This document shows positions 42,060 to 51,160 of a DNA stretch of 64,000 nt, piece by piece. Below the pieces are notes generated by a model, which searched no databases, had not been told where the DNA came from, and was given only the letters and a program-made list of their open reading frames with translations. Where the stretch lies: contig NZ_BMJC01000001.1 in NCBI RefSeq assembly GCF_014642875.1, positions 663,335-727,334 of the forward strand. The letters are read 5' to 3'. Source of the DNA: Puia dinghuensis (lineage in GTDB: Bacteria > Bacteroidota > Bacteroidia > Chitinophagales > Chitinophagaceae). The translations under genes were made by a program, and so were the position numbers. Positions within the stretch are counted from its first letter, which is position 1. Every line of letters starts with the position of its first letter.

Positions 42060-42884
42060 TTATTGAATTCTTTTCTTCTTATTACCAGGAGGTAGAAAAT
42101 TTTCCGCTGATATGACTTTCTTACCTGTTTTTGCTTCAAGCGCCAGTCTCGCGTCCTTTGCTATTTTTCCGCCTTTTTTACCCGCAACCACGTTTTGAGG
42201 CAGGCCTTCTGCTCTATCGCTTTCAGCGATCTGTTTAGTAGACAACTCTGCAAGGGCAGTAAAAATCAATTCGGCATCCGTCATATGATCACGTAGGTTC
42301 TGAGTTTTTAGCCCTTTGACCTGTTTATGTTTTTGAACGGTGAAGCCTGTCCATTCCTGATGTATGACGTTGGTGAGAAGAGCAAATTCGTCTCCTTGTT
42401 GCACACCATGCTCTTTCCAGTAGTCGGTCAGTTTGTTGCGGATCTCTTGGCCAGTCATCCGCTGTTGTATCCATTTTTCGCTTCTTCCTAACTTTTGCCA
42501 GTTCTCCCTGGCACGTTCTAGGCCTTGGGCAGGGTCTGCTATTTCCTGCATTCGTTCATACCCAACTTTGGCAAGCCATAGTTTAAAAGGCTCGGCTTTA
42601 GGGGATGGAATGGATTGGATGATACGTAATAAAGCGCTTGTATCTGCGGCATCTGTTTCCCGCATTTTACCATCTGGCGCTTCCATTTTCAACTGTACGA
42701 TTTTCTCGTACACTTCACTTCCTTCTGCCTGCAATTTCTTTTTAAGATCACTCCAATAACGCCTGGGAATGGTACTATCTGTTAATATTTCAATAACATC
42801 TATAATGGAAAAATACCACTTCTCCTCTTGTCCATTCCAAGCGGAACGTACTTTTTTGCTTTCAAATAATTTTATACTGCTCAT
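42060..42884 (-). CDS. BRO-N/DinD-like phage antirepressor-type protein
   Basis: 274 residues. The N-terminal BRO domain (about 5-115: KKVRSAWNGQEEKWYFSIIDVIEIL, PRRYWSDLKKKL, PSPKAEPFKLWLAKVG) is typical of phage antirepressors and DNA-damage-inducible DinD-like proteins. The C-terminal half (TGFTVQKHKQVKGLKTQNLRDHM and a KKGGKIAKDAR basic stretch) matches the same family. Possible remnant of a prophage. The 41824-42059 gap holds no gene that I can support. Confidence 0.85.
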   Translation of the reverse strand: MSSIKLFESKKVRSAWNGQEEKWYFSIIDVIEILTDSTIPRRYWSDLKKKLQAEGSEVYEKIVQLKMEAPDGKMRETDAADTSALLRIIQSIPSPKAEPFKLWLAKVGYERMQEIADPAQGLERARENWQKLGRSEKWIQQRMTGQEIRNKLTDYWKEHGVQQGDEFALLTNVIHQEWTGFTVQKHKQVKGLKTQNLRDHMTDAELIFTALAELSTKQIAESDRAEGLPQNVVAGKKGGKIAKDARLALEAKTGKKVISAENFLPPGNKKKRIQ

Positions 42885-43001
42885 AGCACGGGTTTATTTT
42901 TGGAAGTGCAATATAAAGTTTTTCTCAAAACGCTAAAAATATTAGTAATTCAAGGCCTAACAACAGGTCAATTTACCTTGCAATAATGACACTGTTATAC
43001 A

Positions 43002-43037
43002 AGAGCCTTCAAATCCAACGACTTGAAGGCTCTTTTT
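43002..43037. terminator. Perfect 11-bp hairpin between BRO gene and beta-helix gene
   Basis: AGAGCCTTCAA pairs with TTGAAGGCTCT; the T tract is on the plus side. It most plausibly ends the minus-strand beta-helix gene (stop at 43072), though the T tract orientation fits a plus-strand terminator better. Confidence 0.7.
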
Positions 43038-43071
43038 GGTTCGAAATATTCATTACCTGAATCGGACGCAA

Positions 43072-45774
43072 TCAGCTCTTACTGACAATAAATAGGTTGG
43101 TCCCATCTGAATAGACTTTAATACATTGATTATTGGTGAGAGAATAGCTCGCAGCACCATTTATTGTCCCCGAGGACGGAGTGATCGTAATAGTATTGGC
43201 CCCGGGTATTATTCCGAATAGTGACTGGTTTAAATTCTTAAATGCCGCAGGGTTAATAGTATACACAATGGAATTAGCAGTGGCATTCAGAAAAACGATC
43301 TTATTGGCATCCGCAGTTGCGGCAGTTACCGAACTTGCCGTATACGTCGTCGACTCAGTCCCATCATAGGACACGAACTCGGGAAGGGTTGCCATATTGG
43401 TAATACCACTCTTGGTACATTCCCAGTACACTATGTTCGGGTACAAGTCGGTGCGACTATTATATATCTTATCCCCTTTTTTATACCCTACGTTATAAGG
43501 ATTGCCCAAATTGGGGAATCCCCCTGTTTCTTCCCCGATCCAGTTGGAAGAAAGGATGGCCACATTGTTCTCTGTTATTGTCGCGTTATTGGACAGGGTC
43601 AGCTGAGCGGTGCCTGAGCTATAGCTTACGATATACGTACCAAGGGGAAAATGGGGTATGTAAACAGGCACGTTGGCTGGAACGTTAGAAGTGCCGGTTT
43701 CGATCAATACATTGGATACGACATTGCTTCCGGAAGTAACATTACCCAGTATCAGTTGGGGAATTAAATATTGATTCCGGTAAATAAACAGTTGGTAAGC
43801 CGTAGTGGTGTTTAAATTCTTCGCGATACCTCCCAATGTAATGGTGCCGCTGCTGATGGCCGTCACCTGTCCGAAATAGGTCAGGGCGGTCGTATTGCCG
43901 AACTCATCCGTTGTATAGAACAGCAGGTTATCCCCTACCATCAGGTTCTTGTAATCCACCGAGGAAGTGGAAAGGCTGAACTGGGCGGTATTGCCTGACA
44001 ATGTGGAATAGGTTACACTGGTCAAGGTCACGGTCGTGGAGAATACTGCTCCTATTACATCCCTTGGGGCTTTGCTACCATAGCCGGTTAATATTCCATC
44101 ATAAATGGATGATATCTTTCTTCTTTCTTTATTAAAAGACGGTGCCCCAGGGGACCCATTGGAAAGCACGGCCTTCATGCCAGTGGTAAACAGCGGCTGG
44201 GATGTGGTGAGGTCGGCCGTGAAATTCCACCCGATGAAGTCGCTGTCGCCGAAGGATGAACTGCAAAAGCAATTCTTGAACGAAGTAATGCCAAATCCGT
44301 AATTATTAATGGGTATGAAGTCAAAAAATACATCTTCAAAGATGGCCTGCAGGCAATTCACGGAAAGGGGGGCTGCCACATCCGCACCATAATTGGTCAG
44401 GTAGGAGTTCGTTATTTTTAATGTACCACCATTGAAAATGCTGTAGGGCGGCGTAACACCTATTCTATGATTCGATCCGACGAGGTTGATCCAACTGTCT
44501 TCGACCCTCAGATTGCCATTCACATTGGTGAAATTTCCGCCCAGGCTCCACATCGACTCGATGTGTGCGTCCTTTACCACCAATCCGTTGCTGATCCAGC
44601 CGCTGAGTATACTGAGATACCGGACGGCGCCTGCTGCATTAAGACCTATTGAGGTCACCGGGCATCCTTCATTATTGCCATAAGTTCGTCCATCATATAT
44701 TACCATGGTGGCAGCCCATACATGGTCGTTATTGCAAACGACGGACCTCGACTGGGCCTGACCGGTGGCCAATGAGACTTTATTGTAATCGGCCCAGCAA
44801 TTGCCGAATTTCACGATCTCCCCATTCTGCAAGGTCCCATTTATGGACACGACCCGGCCCACCGTAAAATACCTGAAAACACAATCCTCGAAAGTTACCT
44901 CTGTCGATCCGGCGGAAGATGTCTCTACATAATATCCGGTAAAATCAGGGTACATGTTCGACGAGGGGGTGCTCGAAGATCCAAAAGGATCTATATTCAT
45001 CCCGCAGTGAGGGGAATTAATATTATCCCTCGAACTATTGGTCAAAAAAGTGGATGAGGGATCCTCCATTACCTGGTAAGAAGTGTAATTGTTAAGGCCT
45101 GTATTCACCCCTGTACAATAAATACCCTTACAGGCAAACCCTTTCACTTTTTGCAGCCCGATGGCAAACGAATTGGCATTTGCGCAATTGATACTGGTCT
45201 GTCCCGATGCGCCATCGTAGGCGATGCCATCCCCGGTGAGGTTTATCCCGGATAAAAAGCCAGCGGTAGATATGGAGGAAGGCGTCAGTCCCTGGTATTG
45301 TCCTCCATTGTCCTTTCTGAACAAAAGCCCTTTAGTGATCCTGTAGGTTCCCGTGGGAAGATATAATTCTCTCAACCCATTATAGGTGCAGATGTTGATG
45401 TCGTTCTGCATCGCAGCCCAGTCGTCGGTGGCCCCATCCCCTATCGCCCCGCTCCATCTCAGGGAGTAATATTTGCCTGTCGTGCCCTGCGGCTTCACCA
45501 GCAGAGTGGTGTCCCATATTTTGGCATCGTACGGCGCATTGATGAAGCCGCCGTTGAGGGTACCGCTGCCCGTCAGGTAGCTGCCGTTTAAAAATTGCAG
45601 GACCTTCCCCGTTGCGGTTACCGAACCGTTGATGGTGACGGCGGCAGGAGGAGAGTAATCGAAAATGATACCTGCATAACTGGAATTGGAAAGTGCTGTG
45701 TTTAAAGCCGATGTCTGATCTGTCCCATTGGCCAGAATGCCCAGGGACGACGCCGTAGGAAAGGAGGTTGCCAT
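43072..45774 (-). CDS. Large beta-helix protein (pectate-lyase-3/tail-spike-like)
   Basis: 900 residues. Residues ~105-150 have the GAIGDGATDDWAAMQNDI motif of pectate-lyase-3/phage tail-spike proteins, followed by repeated short-strand sequence (many Asn/Gly/Ser turns) typical of a parallel beta-helix. The last ~60 residues form a separate strand-rich module ending YSDGTNLFIVSKS, as in tail-fibre tips. There is no signal peptide or Bacteroidota secretion tail, which favours a phage receptor-binding/tail-spike origin over a secreted polysaccharide lyase. Catalytic residues cannot be assigned. Confidence 0.8.
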   Translation of the reverse strand: MATSFPTASSLGILANGTDQTSALNTALSNSSYAGIIFDYSPPAAVTINGSVTATGKVLQFLNGSYLTGSGTLNGGFINAPYDAKIWDTTLLVKPQGTTGKYYSLRWSGAIGDGATDDWAAMQNDINICTYNGLRELYLPTGTYRITKGLLFRKDNGGQYQGLTPSSISTAGFLSGINLTGDGIAYDGASGQTSINCANANSFAIGLQKVKGFACKGIYCTGVNTGLNNYTSYQVMEDPSSTFLTNSSRDNINSPHCGMNIDPFGSSSTPSSNMYPDFTGYYVETSSAGSTEVTFEDCVFRYFTVGRVVSINGTLQNGEIVKFGNCWADYNKVSLATGQAQSRSVVCNNDHVWAATMVIYDGRTYGNNEGCPVTSIGLNAAGAVRYLSILSGWISNGLVVKDAHIESMWSLGGNFTNVNGNLRVEDSWINLVGSNHRIGVTPPYSIFNGGTLKITNSYLTNYGADVAAPLSVNCLQAIFEDVFFDFIPINNYGFGITSFKNCFCSSSFGDSDFIGWNFTADLTTSQPLFTTGMKAVLSNGSPGAPSFNKERRKISSIYDGILTGYGSKAPRDVIGAVFSTTVTLTSVTYSTLSGNTAQFSLSTSSVDYKNLMVGDNLLFYTTDEFGNTTALTYFGQVTAISSGTITLGGIAKNLNTTTAYQLFIYRNQYLIPQLILGNVTSGSNVVSNVLIETGTSNVPANVPVYIPHFPLGTYIVSYSSGTAQLTLSNNATITENNVAILSSNWIGEETGGFPNLGNPYNVGYKKGDKIYNSRTDLYPNIVYWECTKSGITNMATLPEFVSYDGTESTTYTASSVTAATADANKIVFLNATANSIVYTINPAAFKNLNQSLFGIIPGANTITITPSSGTINGAASYSLTNNQCIKVYSDGTNLFIVSKS

Positions 45775-45936
45775 ATAAATGCATTTAAAAAGATAAGGAA
45801 AACAGTTAGAAACTAAATTTAGCGTATTTGGGCTTCCCCCTCTGTTAATTTTAGTTAAATCGTATATTGGTACTCTTATACCATCAGGTGCAATGGAATG
45901 GGCACTGCGACGAGACCGCAGTTGATCAATGTATCC

Positions 45937-46368
45937 TTAGTCATGTTTTGGGTATTTGACTACCCCAAACCAGAACTTTTCAATGCTTCTGGCTATCTCA
46001 CTAAAGGATTCAAATCCAAACGGCTTGTTGACAAAAGAATTTGCATGCAATTTATAAGACATCAGGATGTCTTGTTCCGCATCTGAAGTGGTCAGTATAA
46101 TGACGGGGATAACTTTTAACTGATCGTCGGCCTTGATCTCAATTAGTACCTCTATTCCGCTTTTTTTGGGGAGGTTCAGGTCGAGCAGTATCAGGTCTGG
46201 CGTAATGGCATCGGAAAATCTACCTTTTTTGGATAAAAAATCAATGGCCTCCATTCCATCGACAGCAAAATGCATATTGATAGGTGATCTGCTATTTTCA
46301 AATGCGACTTTTGCAAGAAGGGCGTCGCCAGGGTTGTCTTCTACGAGCAGGATCTCAATGGGTCTCAT
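45937..46368 (-). CDS. CheY-like response regulator (single receiver)
   Basis: 143 residues, a stand-alone receiver with phospho-acceptor Asp63 (LILLDLNLPKKSG) and acidic pocket Glu10/Asp11 (LLVEDNPG). The extended LPKKSG and the SYKLHANSFVNKPF pattern match the Rcp1-like receivers that pair with phytochrome-type or REC-HK proteins. Its start overlaps the previous gene's stop (ATGA), last gene of the signalling operon. Confidence 0.9.
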   Translation of the reverse strand: MRPIEILLVEDNPGDALLAKVAFENSRSPINMHFAVDGMEAIDFLSKKGRFSDAITPDLILLDLNLPKKSGIEVLIEIKADDQLKVIPVIILTTSDAEQDILMSYKLHANSFVNKPFGFESFSEIARSIEKFWFGVVKYPKHD

Positions 46369-47492
46369 ATATTCTCAGACTTGATAGTGAAGTAAAAGGT
46401 GGTCCCTTTCCCCGGCGCGGATTCAAACCATATTTTTCCGCCATGCCTTACCACTATTTTTTTCGCAATGGCGAGGCCTATTCCCGTCCCCTTGTTCTCT
46501 GCCTTTCCATGCAATTGCTGAAAAATTACAAATATCTTTTCGGAGTACTGGCTTTCAATACCTATTCCATTGTCTTTGATGGCAAAAAGCCAATGAGTCT
46601 CTTCTTTCCAGGCTTGTATATTTATTTCCGGCCTGGTCCCCTCCTTTCTATATCGGATGGCATTGCCGATAAGATTCTGGAACAACTGCAACATCTGCAC
46701 CGGGTCGGCATTCAACACAGGCGCATTCGAAATAGTTATCAACGCGCCCGTTTCATTAATACTAGCGGAAAGATTCGACAATACTTCGTTTATAATGACA
46801 GACAGATCGACGGGCTTTATGGTCTGGTCTCTGTTTATACGGGAATAATTGAGCAGGTCGTCGATGAGGCACTTCATCCGAGCGGCGCCGTCTACAGCAA
46901 AGTATATATATTCGTTTGCTTCCTTGTCCAATTTCGCTTCATACTTCTGCTGAAGCAATTGAAGAAAGCTGCCTATCATCCGAAGCGGTTCCTGGAGATC
47001 GTGCGACGCTATATAGGCGAACTCTTCCAGTTCCTGGTTGGAACGTTCCAGCTCCCGCGCATAGTTTTCCAGCATTTTTGCCTGCTCCTTTTTTTCCCGG
47101 TACTCCGTGGCCTCTTTTAGCGCCCGTTTGATCTTTGTAACCACTGTAAACAGGTTCTCTTTTAATACATAGTCGGTAACACCCGCCTTTATCAGTTCTA
47201 CCGCATTTTCTTCACCGATGGTACCGGAGACAATGATAAACGGCGTATCGGGGCAACTTTCCTTCTTGATATTAAATGCAGCCACCCCATCAAAACCAGG
47301 GATCGTATAATCGGCGAGTATAATATCAGGGTTGTAATCCTTGAGCTCCTTCTCAAATGTCCTGCTTTCATGCACAAGGGTCGAAACATACTCTAATCCT
47401 CCTTTTCTAAGCTCTCGTTGCAATAATTCGATATCATCCGGGTCATGCTCCAGGATCAATATCCTGACAGGCTTATTTGTCATCGGGGTCAT
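46365..47492 (-). CDS. Receiver-histidine kinase (REC-HisKA-HATPase)
   Basis: 375 residues. Receiver at about 8-128 with Asp61, then a short coiled coil, HisKA with His164 (YIASHDLQEPLRMI), and HATPase_c (about 275-370, FQNLIGNAIRY, IKDNGIGIE, GTGIGLAIAKKIVVRHGG). Soluble: input is the receiver, so it acts as a relay downstream of another kinase. Two bases separate it from the upstream gene. Confidence 0.9.
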   Translation of the reverse strand: MTPMTNKPVRILILEHDPDDIELLQRELRKGGLEYVSTLVHESRTFEKELKDYNPDIILADYTIPGFDGVAAFNIKKESCPDTPFIIVSGTIGEENAVELIKAGVTDYVLKENLFTVVTKIKRALKEATEYREKKEQAKMLENYARELERSNQELEEFAYIASHDLQEPLRMIGSFLQLLQQKYEAKLDKEANEYIYFAVDGAARMKCLIDDLLNYSRINRDQTIKPVDLSVIINEVLSNLSASINETGALITISNAPVLNADPVQMLQLFQNLIGNAIRYRKEGTRPEINIQAWKEETHWLFAIKDNGIGIESQYSEKIFVIFQQLHGKAENKGTGIGLAIAKKIVVRHGGKIWFESAPGKGTTFYFTIKSENI

Positions 47493-47494
47493 GG

Positions 47495-49351
47495 TTATAT
47501 GTTCGGTTTAGGTAATGAAAAGTAAAAGGTAGCTCCCCTATCGGGCTGCCCCTCCGCCCATACCCTGCCGCCATGCTTAGTTATGATCCGGTGCACGATG
47601 GCAAGGCCAACCCCGGTTCCTTCGAAATCGTGGTCATTGTGAAGCCGTTGAAATACGCCGAATAGCTTATGCGCATAGGCCATATCAAATCCTGTTCCGT
47701 TGTCCTTTACAAAGTAGATGTATTCTTCCTCATTCTCAGAAGAACCGATCTCGATCTCGGGCATCGCTCTTTTCCCGGAATATTTCACTGCATTGGAGAT
47801 CAGGTTTACCATCACCTGGTGCAACAATGACGGATCTCCTTTTGTCGATGGCAAAGCGCCGATAGAGATGCGGGCCCTGGTCCTCTCCCCCTCATCCAGG
47901 TCATTCAGGGCCATACATGCCAATTCCGTGAGATCGACCGGGATCTTCGTTACCCTGCGGCGGCCTAATCTTGAAAATGCAAGCAGATCATCGATCAACA
48001 TGCCCATTTTTTTTGCATTATTCTGAATATTCCCGAACAAGCGCTGCAATTCCTCATCTAATTGCGCCGGATGATCTTCGAGAATTATCCGGGCGTAGCC
48101 ATTAATGCTTCTCAGGGGCGCCCGGAGGTCATGGGATACGGAATAGGAAAACGCTTCCAGGTCTTTATTCGTCCTTTCCAGTTCGGCAAGATTCGTCCTT
48201 AGATCGGCATTCAGCTGCCTGATATCCTGGTCAGCCTTCTTCTGTTGAGTGATCTCCCTTTCGGTGATGGCCACCGATCGCAGGTCACCCTTCAGATCGC
48301 TGATGACGGAAGCGGAAAATATAACATCGATCATCTGCCCGTATTTCGTGATCCGCCTCATTTCCTTTGACTCGATCTTTTTTCCCTCAACTATCTCATT
48401 TATCACCGCCTGCATTTCCGACAGCAGGTGTTCGGGGACGATATTCCATATCTTCATGTTAAGTGCTTCAGTCTCCGAAAAACCATATATTTTTTCGGCC
48501 CCTTCATTCCAGGAGATAATCTTTCCTTCACGGTCGTGAAGATAGATGGCATCATTCGACTGTTTCACCACGATCGCCAGGTAGTTCTTTATCTCTTCGA
48601 CTTCCTTCATGCTGGTGATATCCCTTGCATTGGCAAACCATAGCCCATTTCTGTTGACTATATTCCAGTTAAGCCATTTTATCCCCCTGTCCTTGCCATA
48701 TACCCTTGCCTCGAACGAGAATTTCTCCCTGTTTTCTTTGGATAATTCCTGCAAGGCAAGGCGATCTTCACCGGCAAGGTAGAACAATATGGAGCTCTCC
48801 TTCATCTCTTCGACGGTATATCCGAGCATAGCATTCACAGCATCATTCATCTCCTCGAATTTCAATGTCCTGGCATTGATGATGCAAATAATATCCGCAG
48901 AGTTATTGATCAACAGGGCGTGTTTTTCCAACGTGGCATTCTTCCTGATGAGTTCCCTTTTTTGAAGGTGCAACTGTAGCAACACCGACACTTTCGCCTC
49001 AGTTATGGAGGCATCAAGCGGCTTATACAGGTAATCGACCGCACCTTCCTCGAATCCTTTCATCATGAATTTATGCTCCTTCTTTTCAGCCGATGCAAAT
49101 ATGATGGGAATGTCCTTCGTCCTTTTATGTGATTTCATTATCTGGGCCACTTCGAATCCATCCATATCAGGCATTTGAACATCCAGGATGACAAGGTCTA
49201 TGTCCTTGTTCAGGACGTTCTTCAACGCTTCCTTTCCGTTGATAGCCCTGATAAAATTCCGGTCGGGCCGGCTCAACACCTGTTCAAGGGCAAAGATGTT
49301 ACTTACTTTGTCATCGACGATCAGAATGTTAGCCTTTTCGTTCTTTTGCAT
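47495..49351 (-). CDS. Receiver-PAS-PAS histidine kinase
   Basis: 618 residues from the ATG at 49351 (MQKNEKANIL); an ATG at 49372 would overlap the CheB-like gene. Receiver (about 5-125, Asp57), two PAS domains (about 150-255 and 265-375; the second has the DAIYLHDREGKIISWNEGAEKIYGFS core), HisKA with His407 (YSVSHDLRAPLRSI) and HATPase_c. No membrane segment. PAS ligand cannot be predicted. Confidence 0.88.
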   Translation of the reverse strand: MQKNEKANILIVDDKVSNIFALEQVLSRPDRNFIRAINGKEALKNVLNKDIDLVILDVQMPDMDGFEVAQIMKSHKRTKDIPIIFASAEKKEHKFMMKGFEEGAVDYLYKPLDASITEAKVSVLLQLHLQKRELIRKNATLEKHALLINNSADIICIINARTLKFEEMNDAVNAMLGYTVEEMKESSILFYLAGEDRLALQELSKENREKFSFEARVYGKDRGIKWLNWNIVNRNGLWFANARDITSMKEVEEIKNYLAIVVKQSNDAIYLHDREGKIISWNEGAEKIYGFSETEALNMKIWNIVPEHLLSEMQAVINEIVEGKKIESKEMRRITKYGQMIDVIFSASVISDLKGDLRSVAITEREITQQKKADQDIRQLNADLRTNLAELERTNKDLEAFSYSVSHDLRAPLRSINGYARIILEDHPAQLDEELQRLFGNIQNNAKKMGMLIDDLLAFSRLGRRRVTKIPVDLTELACMALNDLDEGERTRARISIGALPSTKGDPSLLHQVMVNLISNAVKYSGKRAMPEIEIGSSENEEEYIYFVKDNGTGFDMAYAHKLFGVFQRLHNDHDFEGTGVGLAIVHRIITKHGGRVWAEGQPDRGATFYFSLPKPNI

Positions 49352-49358
49352 AACTGGT

Positions 49359-49925
49359 TCATTTTCCCCCAATATTCAGTAAAAGGTTTTTCAACTCCGT
49401 GGGTTTTAAAATATATTGCACGCATCCGGTTTCTATTGCGGCTCTTGGCATGTCCGGGAAGAAAGCATCTTCCGGGTCCTGCGCGACGGTAAGCCCTCCC
49501 CGTTGCCTCACCGCCCGTACCCCTTCGGCGCCATCCTTGCCGGCCCCCGTAAGAATCATCGCTATCAACCTGTCCCCATATACTTCCGAAGCAGCCATGA
49601 ACAATACATCGACGGATGGCCTGCTGAAATTGACGGGCATGTCCCGGGATAGTGAAAAAGACCTGTCCTTTTCGATGAGCAGATGATAGTCCGCCGGTGC
49701 GAAGTAAACCACGCTCCTTTCTATCCTTTCCTTCTCATCAGCCTGTTTGATCCTGATACGGCACTTTGCCTGCATCACTTCTTCCAATAAGGTCCGCTCT
49801 TCCCTGGACCTGTGCTGAATGATGATGACAGGCAAGGCGAAATCAACCGGCAATTCCTTCAATATCCCGGATAAGGCAGCCAGTCCTCCTGCTGAAACTC
49901 CGATCACAACTGCTTCATATTGCAT
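49359..49925 (-). CDS. cheB: CheB-type methylesterase domain protein
   Basis: 188 residues: only the methylesterase domain, without a receiver. Catalytic Ser11 (VIGVSAGGL), His38 (IIQHRS) and the Asp in LTGAGKDGAEG are present. In classical chemotaxis CheB demethylates receptors, but no receptor genes are here. Co-occurrence with CheR and kinases suggests a non-chemotaxis methylation or regulatory circuit, as seen in CheB/CheR fusion kinases of other phyla. 11 bases downstream of CheR. Confidence 0.9.
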   Translation of the reverse strand: MQYEAVVIGVSAGGLAALSGILKELPVDFALPVIIIQHRSREERTLLEEVMQAKCRIRIKQADEKERIERSVVYFAPADYHLLIEKDRSFSLSRDMPVNFSRPSVDVLFMAASEVYGDRLIAMILTGAGKDGAEGVRAVRQRGGLTVAQDPEDAFFPDMPRAAIETGCVQYILKPTELKNLLLNIGGK

Positions 49926-49936
49926 CTCCTGCCCCT

Positions 49937-50749
49937 TTAATCGGTCTTAATGAATATCTTTTCCTTTCGATCGAGCATTTCGAATTTCCCCTTTCGATCG
50001 GAAAAAAGAAGTGATTCCTTGTTGCCTAGTGCGAGGATCCCCAGGGGACATAGACTTTCATAAAAAAGATCGATGACCTTATTTTGCAGGTCCTGGTTAA
50101 AATAGATCAGCACGTTGCGGCATGATATCAGCTGAAATTCGTTGAACGATCTGTCGGCTGCCAGGTTGTGCGCCGCGAAAACGATGTTCTGCCTCAGCGA
50201 CCTGTCGAGCAACACGGAATCATATTTGGCCACATAATAGTCGGATAAGGAATGCTGCCCTCCTGCCTTTATATAATTTTCCGTATAGGCCTTCATATTC
50301 CTTATGGGATAAATACCTTCTCTTGCCGTCTGCAATGCTTTCTGGTTTATATCGGTAGCGTAGATGACCGATCTTTCCAACAACCCTTTTTCCCTGAGGA
50401 AGATCGCCAGGGAATATACTTCTTCTCCCGTGGAGGCCCCCGCGATCCATATCTTGATAAAAGGGTAAGTGGCCAATCTCCCCATGATATTCTCCCGCAG
50501 GCTTTTGTAGAAAGGAGGATCACGGAACATTTCCGTCACATTTACCGTTATTTCCTGGATGAACTGCTCGAAAAAGCCGTCTTCTTTCAGCAACGTCTTA
50601 CCCAGCGTCTTGAGGGAATTGAACTTATTGGTGATCATAAAATGATCAATGCGTCTCTTCACGGATGCCGCTGCATATTCCGTGAAATCATATCCATATA
50701 CAAATCGGATAGATTCCAGCAATTCCTTTAATTCCAGTTCGTCTCCCAT
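49937..50749 (-). CDS. cheR: CheR-type protein methyltransferase
   Basis: 270 residues from the ATG at 50749 (MGDELELKELL); the frame is open further upstream but that would overlap the response regulator gene. The SAM-binding IWIAGASTGEEVYSLAIFL and the LISCRNVLIYFN segment are typical of CheR. It has an N-terminal CheR_N helical domain (about 1-75). Presumably transfers methyl groups to Glu residues of an unidentified partner. Confidence 0.88.
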   Translation of the reverse strand: MGDELELKELLESIRFVYGYDFTEYAAASVKRRIDHFMITNKFNSLKTLGKTLLKEDGFFEQFIQEITVNVTEMFRDPPFYKSLRENIMGRLATYPFIKIWIAGASTGEEVYSLAIFLREKGLLERSVIYATDINQKALQTAREGIYPIRNMKAYTENYIKAGGQHSLSDYYVAKYDSVLLDRSLRQNIVFAAHNLAADRSFNEFQLISCRNVLIYFNQDLQNKVIDLFYESLCPLGILALGNKESLLFSDRKGKFEMLDRKEKIFIKTD

Positions 50750-50753
50750 ATCT

Positions 50754-51149
50754 TTAGGAAGGTTTAAGCATGGCCGCCATTTTTTCCAAAAGCTCCCGGA
50801 GATCAAGCGGCTTGGAGACATATTCCGATGCGCCTGCCTCCAGGCATTTTTCCCTGTCGCCTTTCATGGCCTTGGCGGTGACGGCGATGATGGGAATGCC
50901 GCCGGTCGACTTATCGCTCCTGATCCTGCCGATGGTCTCGTATCCATCCATCTCCGGCATCATCATATCCATCAGGATGATCTCGATGTCTCCGCCTTCC
51001 ATTAACCTTATTGCCTGGTAACCATCCGCCGCCGTATAGATCTTCATCCCCACCTCTTCCAGGTAGCTTACCAACGCGAATGTATTGCGGGTGTCGTCAT
51101 CCACAATAAGAACACGTCGCCCCTTCAATTTATCGTCAACAGTATTCAT
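50754..51149 (-). CDS. CheY-like response regulator
   Basis: 131 residues from the ATG at 51149, chosen because AGGAG lies 5 bases upstream and it avoids overlap with the preceding kinase gene. Receiver with Asp18-Asp19, phospho-acceptor Asp61 (LMDMMMPEMDGY) and Lys near SKPLD. Probably receives phosphoryl groups from the CHASE3 hybrid kinase encoded just before it, whose last receiver it resembles. Confidence 0.9.
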   Translation of the reverse strand: MNTVDDKLKGRRVLIVDDDTRNTFALVSYLEEVGMKIYTAADGYQAIRLMEGGDIEIILMDMMMPEMDGYETIGRIRSDKSTGGIPIIAVTAKAMKGDREKCLEAGASEYVSKPLDLRELLEKMAAMLKPS

Positions 51150-51154
51150 ATGAT

Positions 51155-51159
51155 CTCCT
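51155..51159 (-). promoter_or_regulatory. Shine-Dalgarno site that decides the response-regulator start
   Basis: AGGAG on the minus strand, 5 bases before the ATG at 51149. Strong SD sites are uncommon in this window, so it is useful evidence for that start. Confidence 0.7.
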
Positions 51160-51160
51160 A

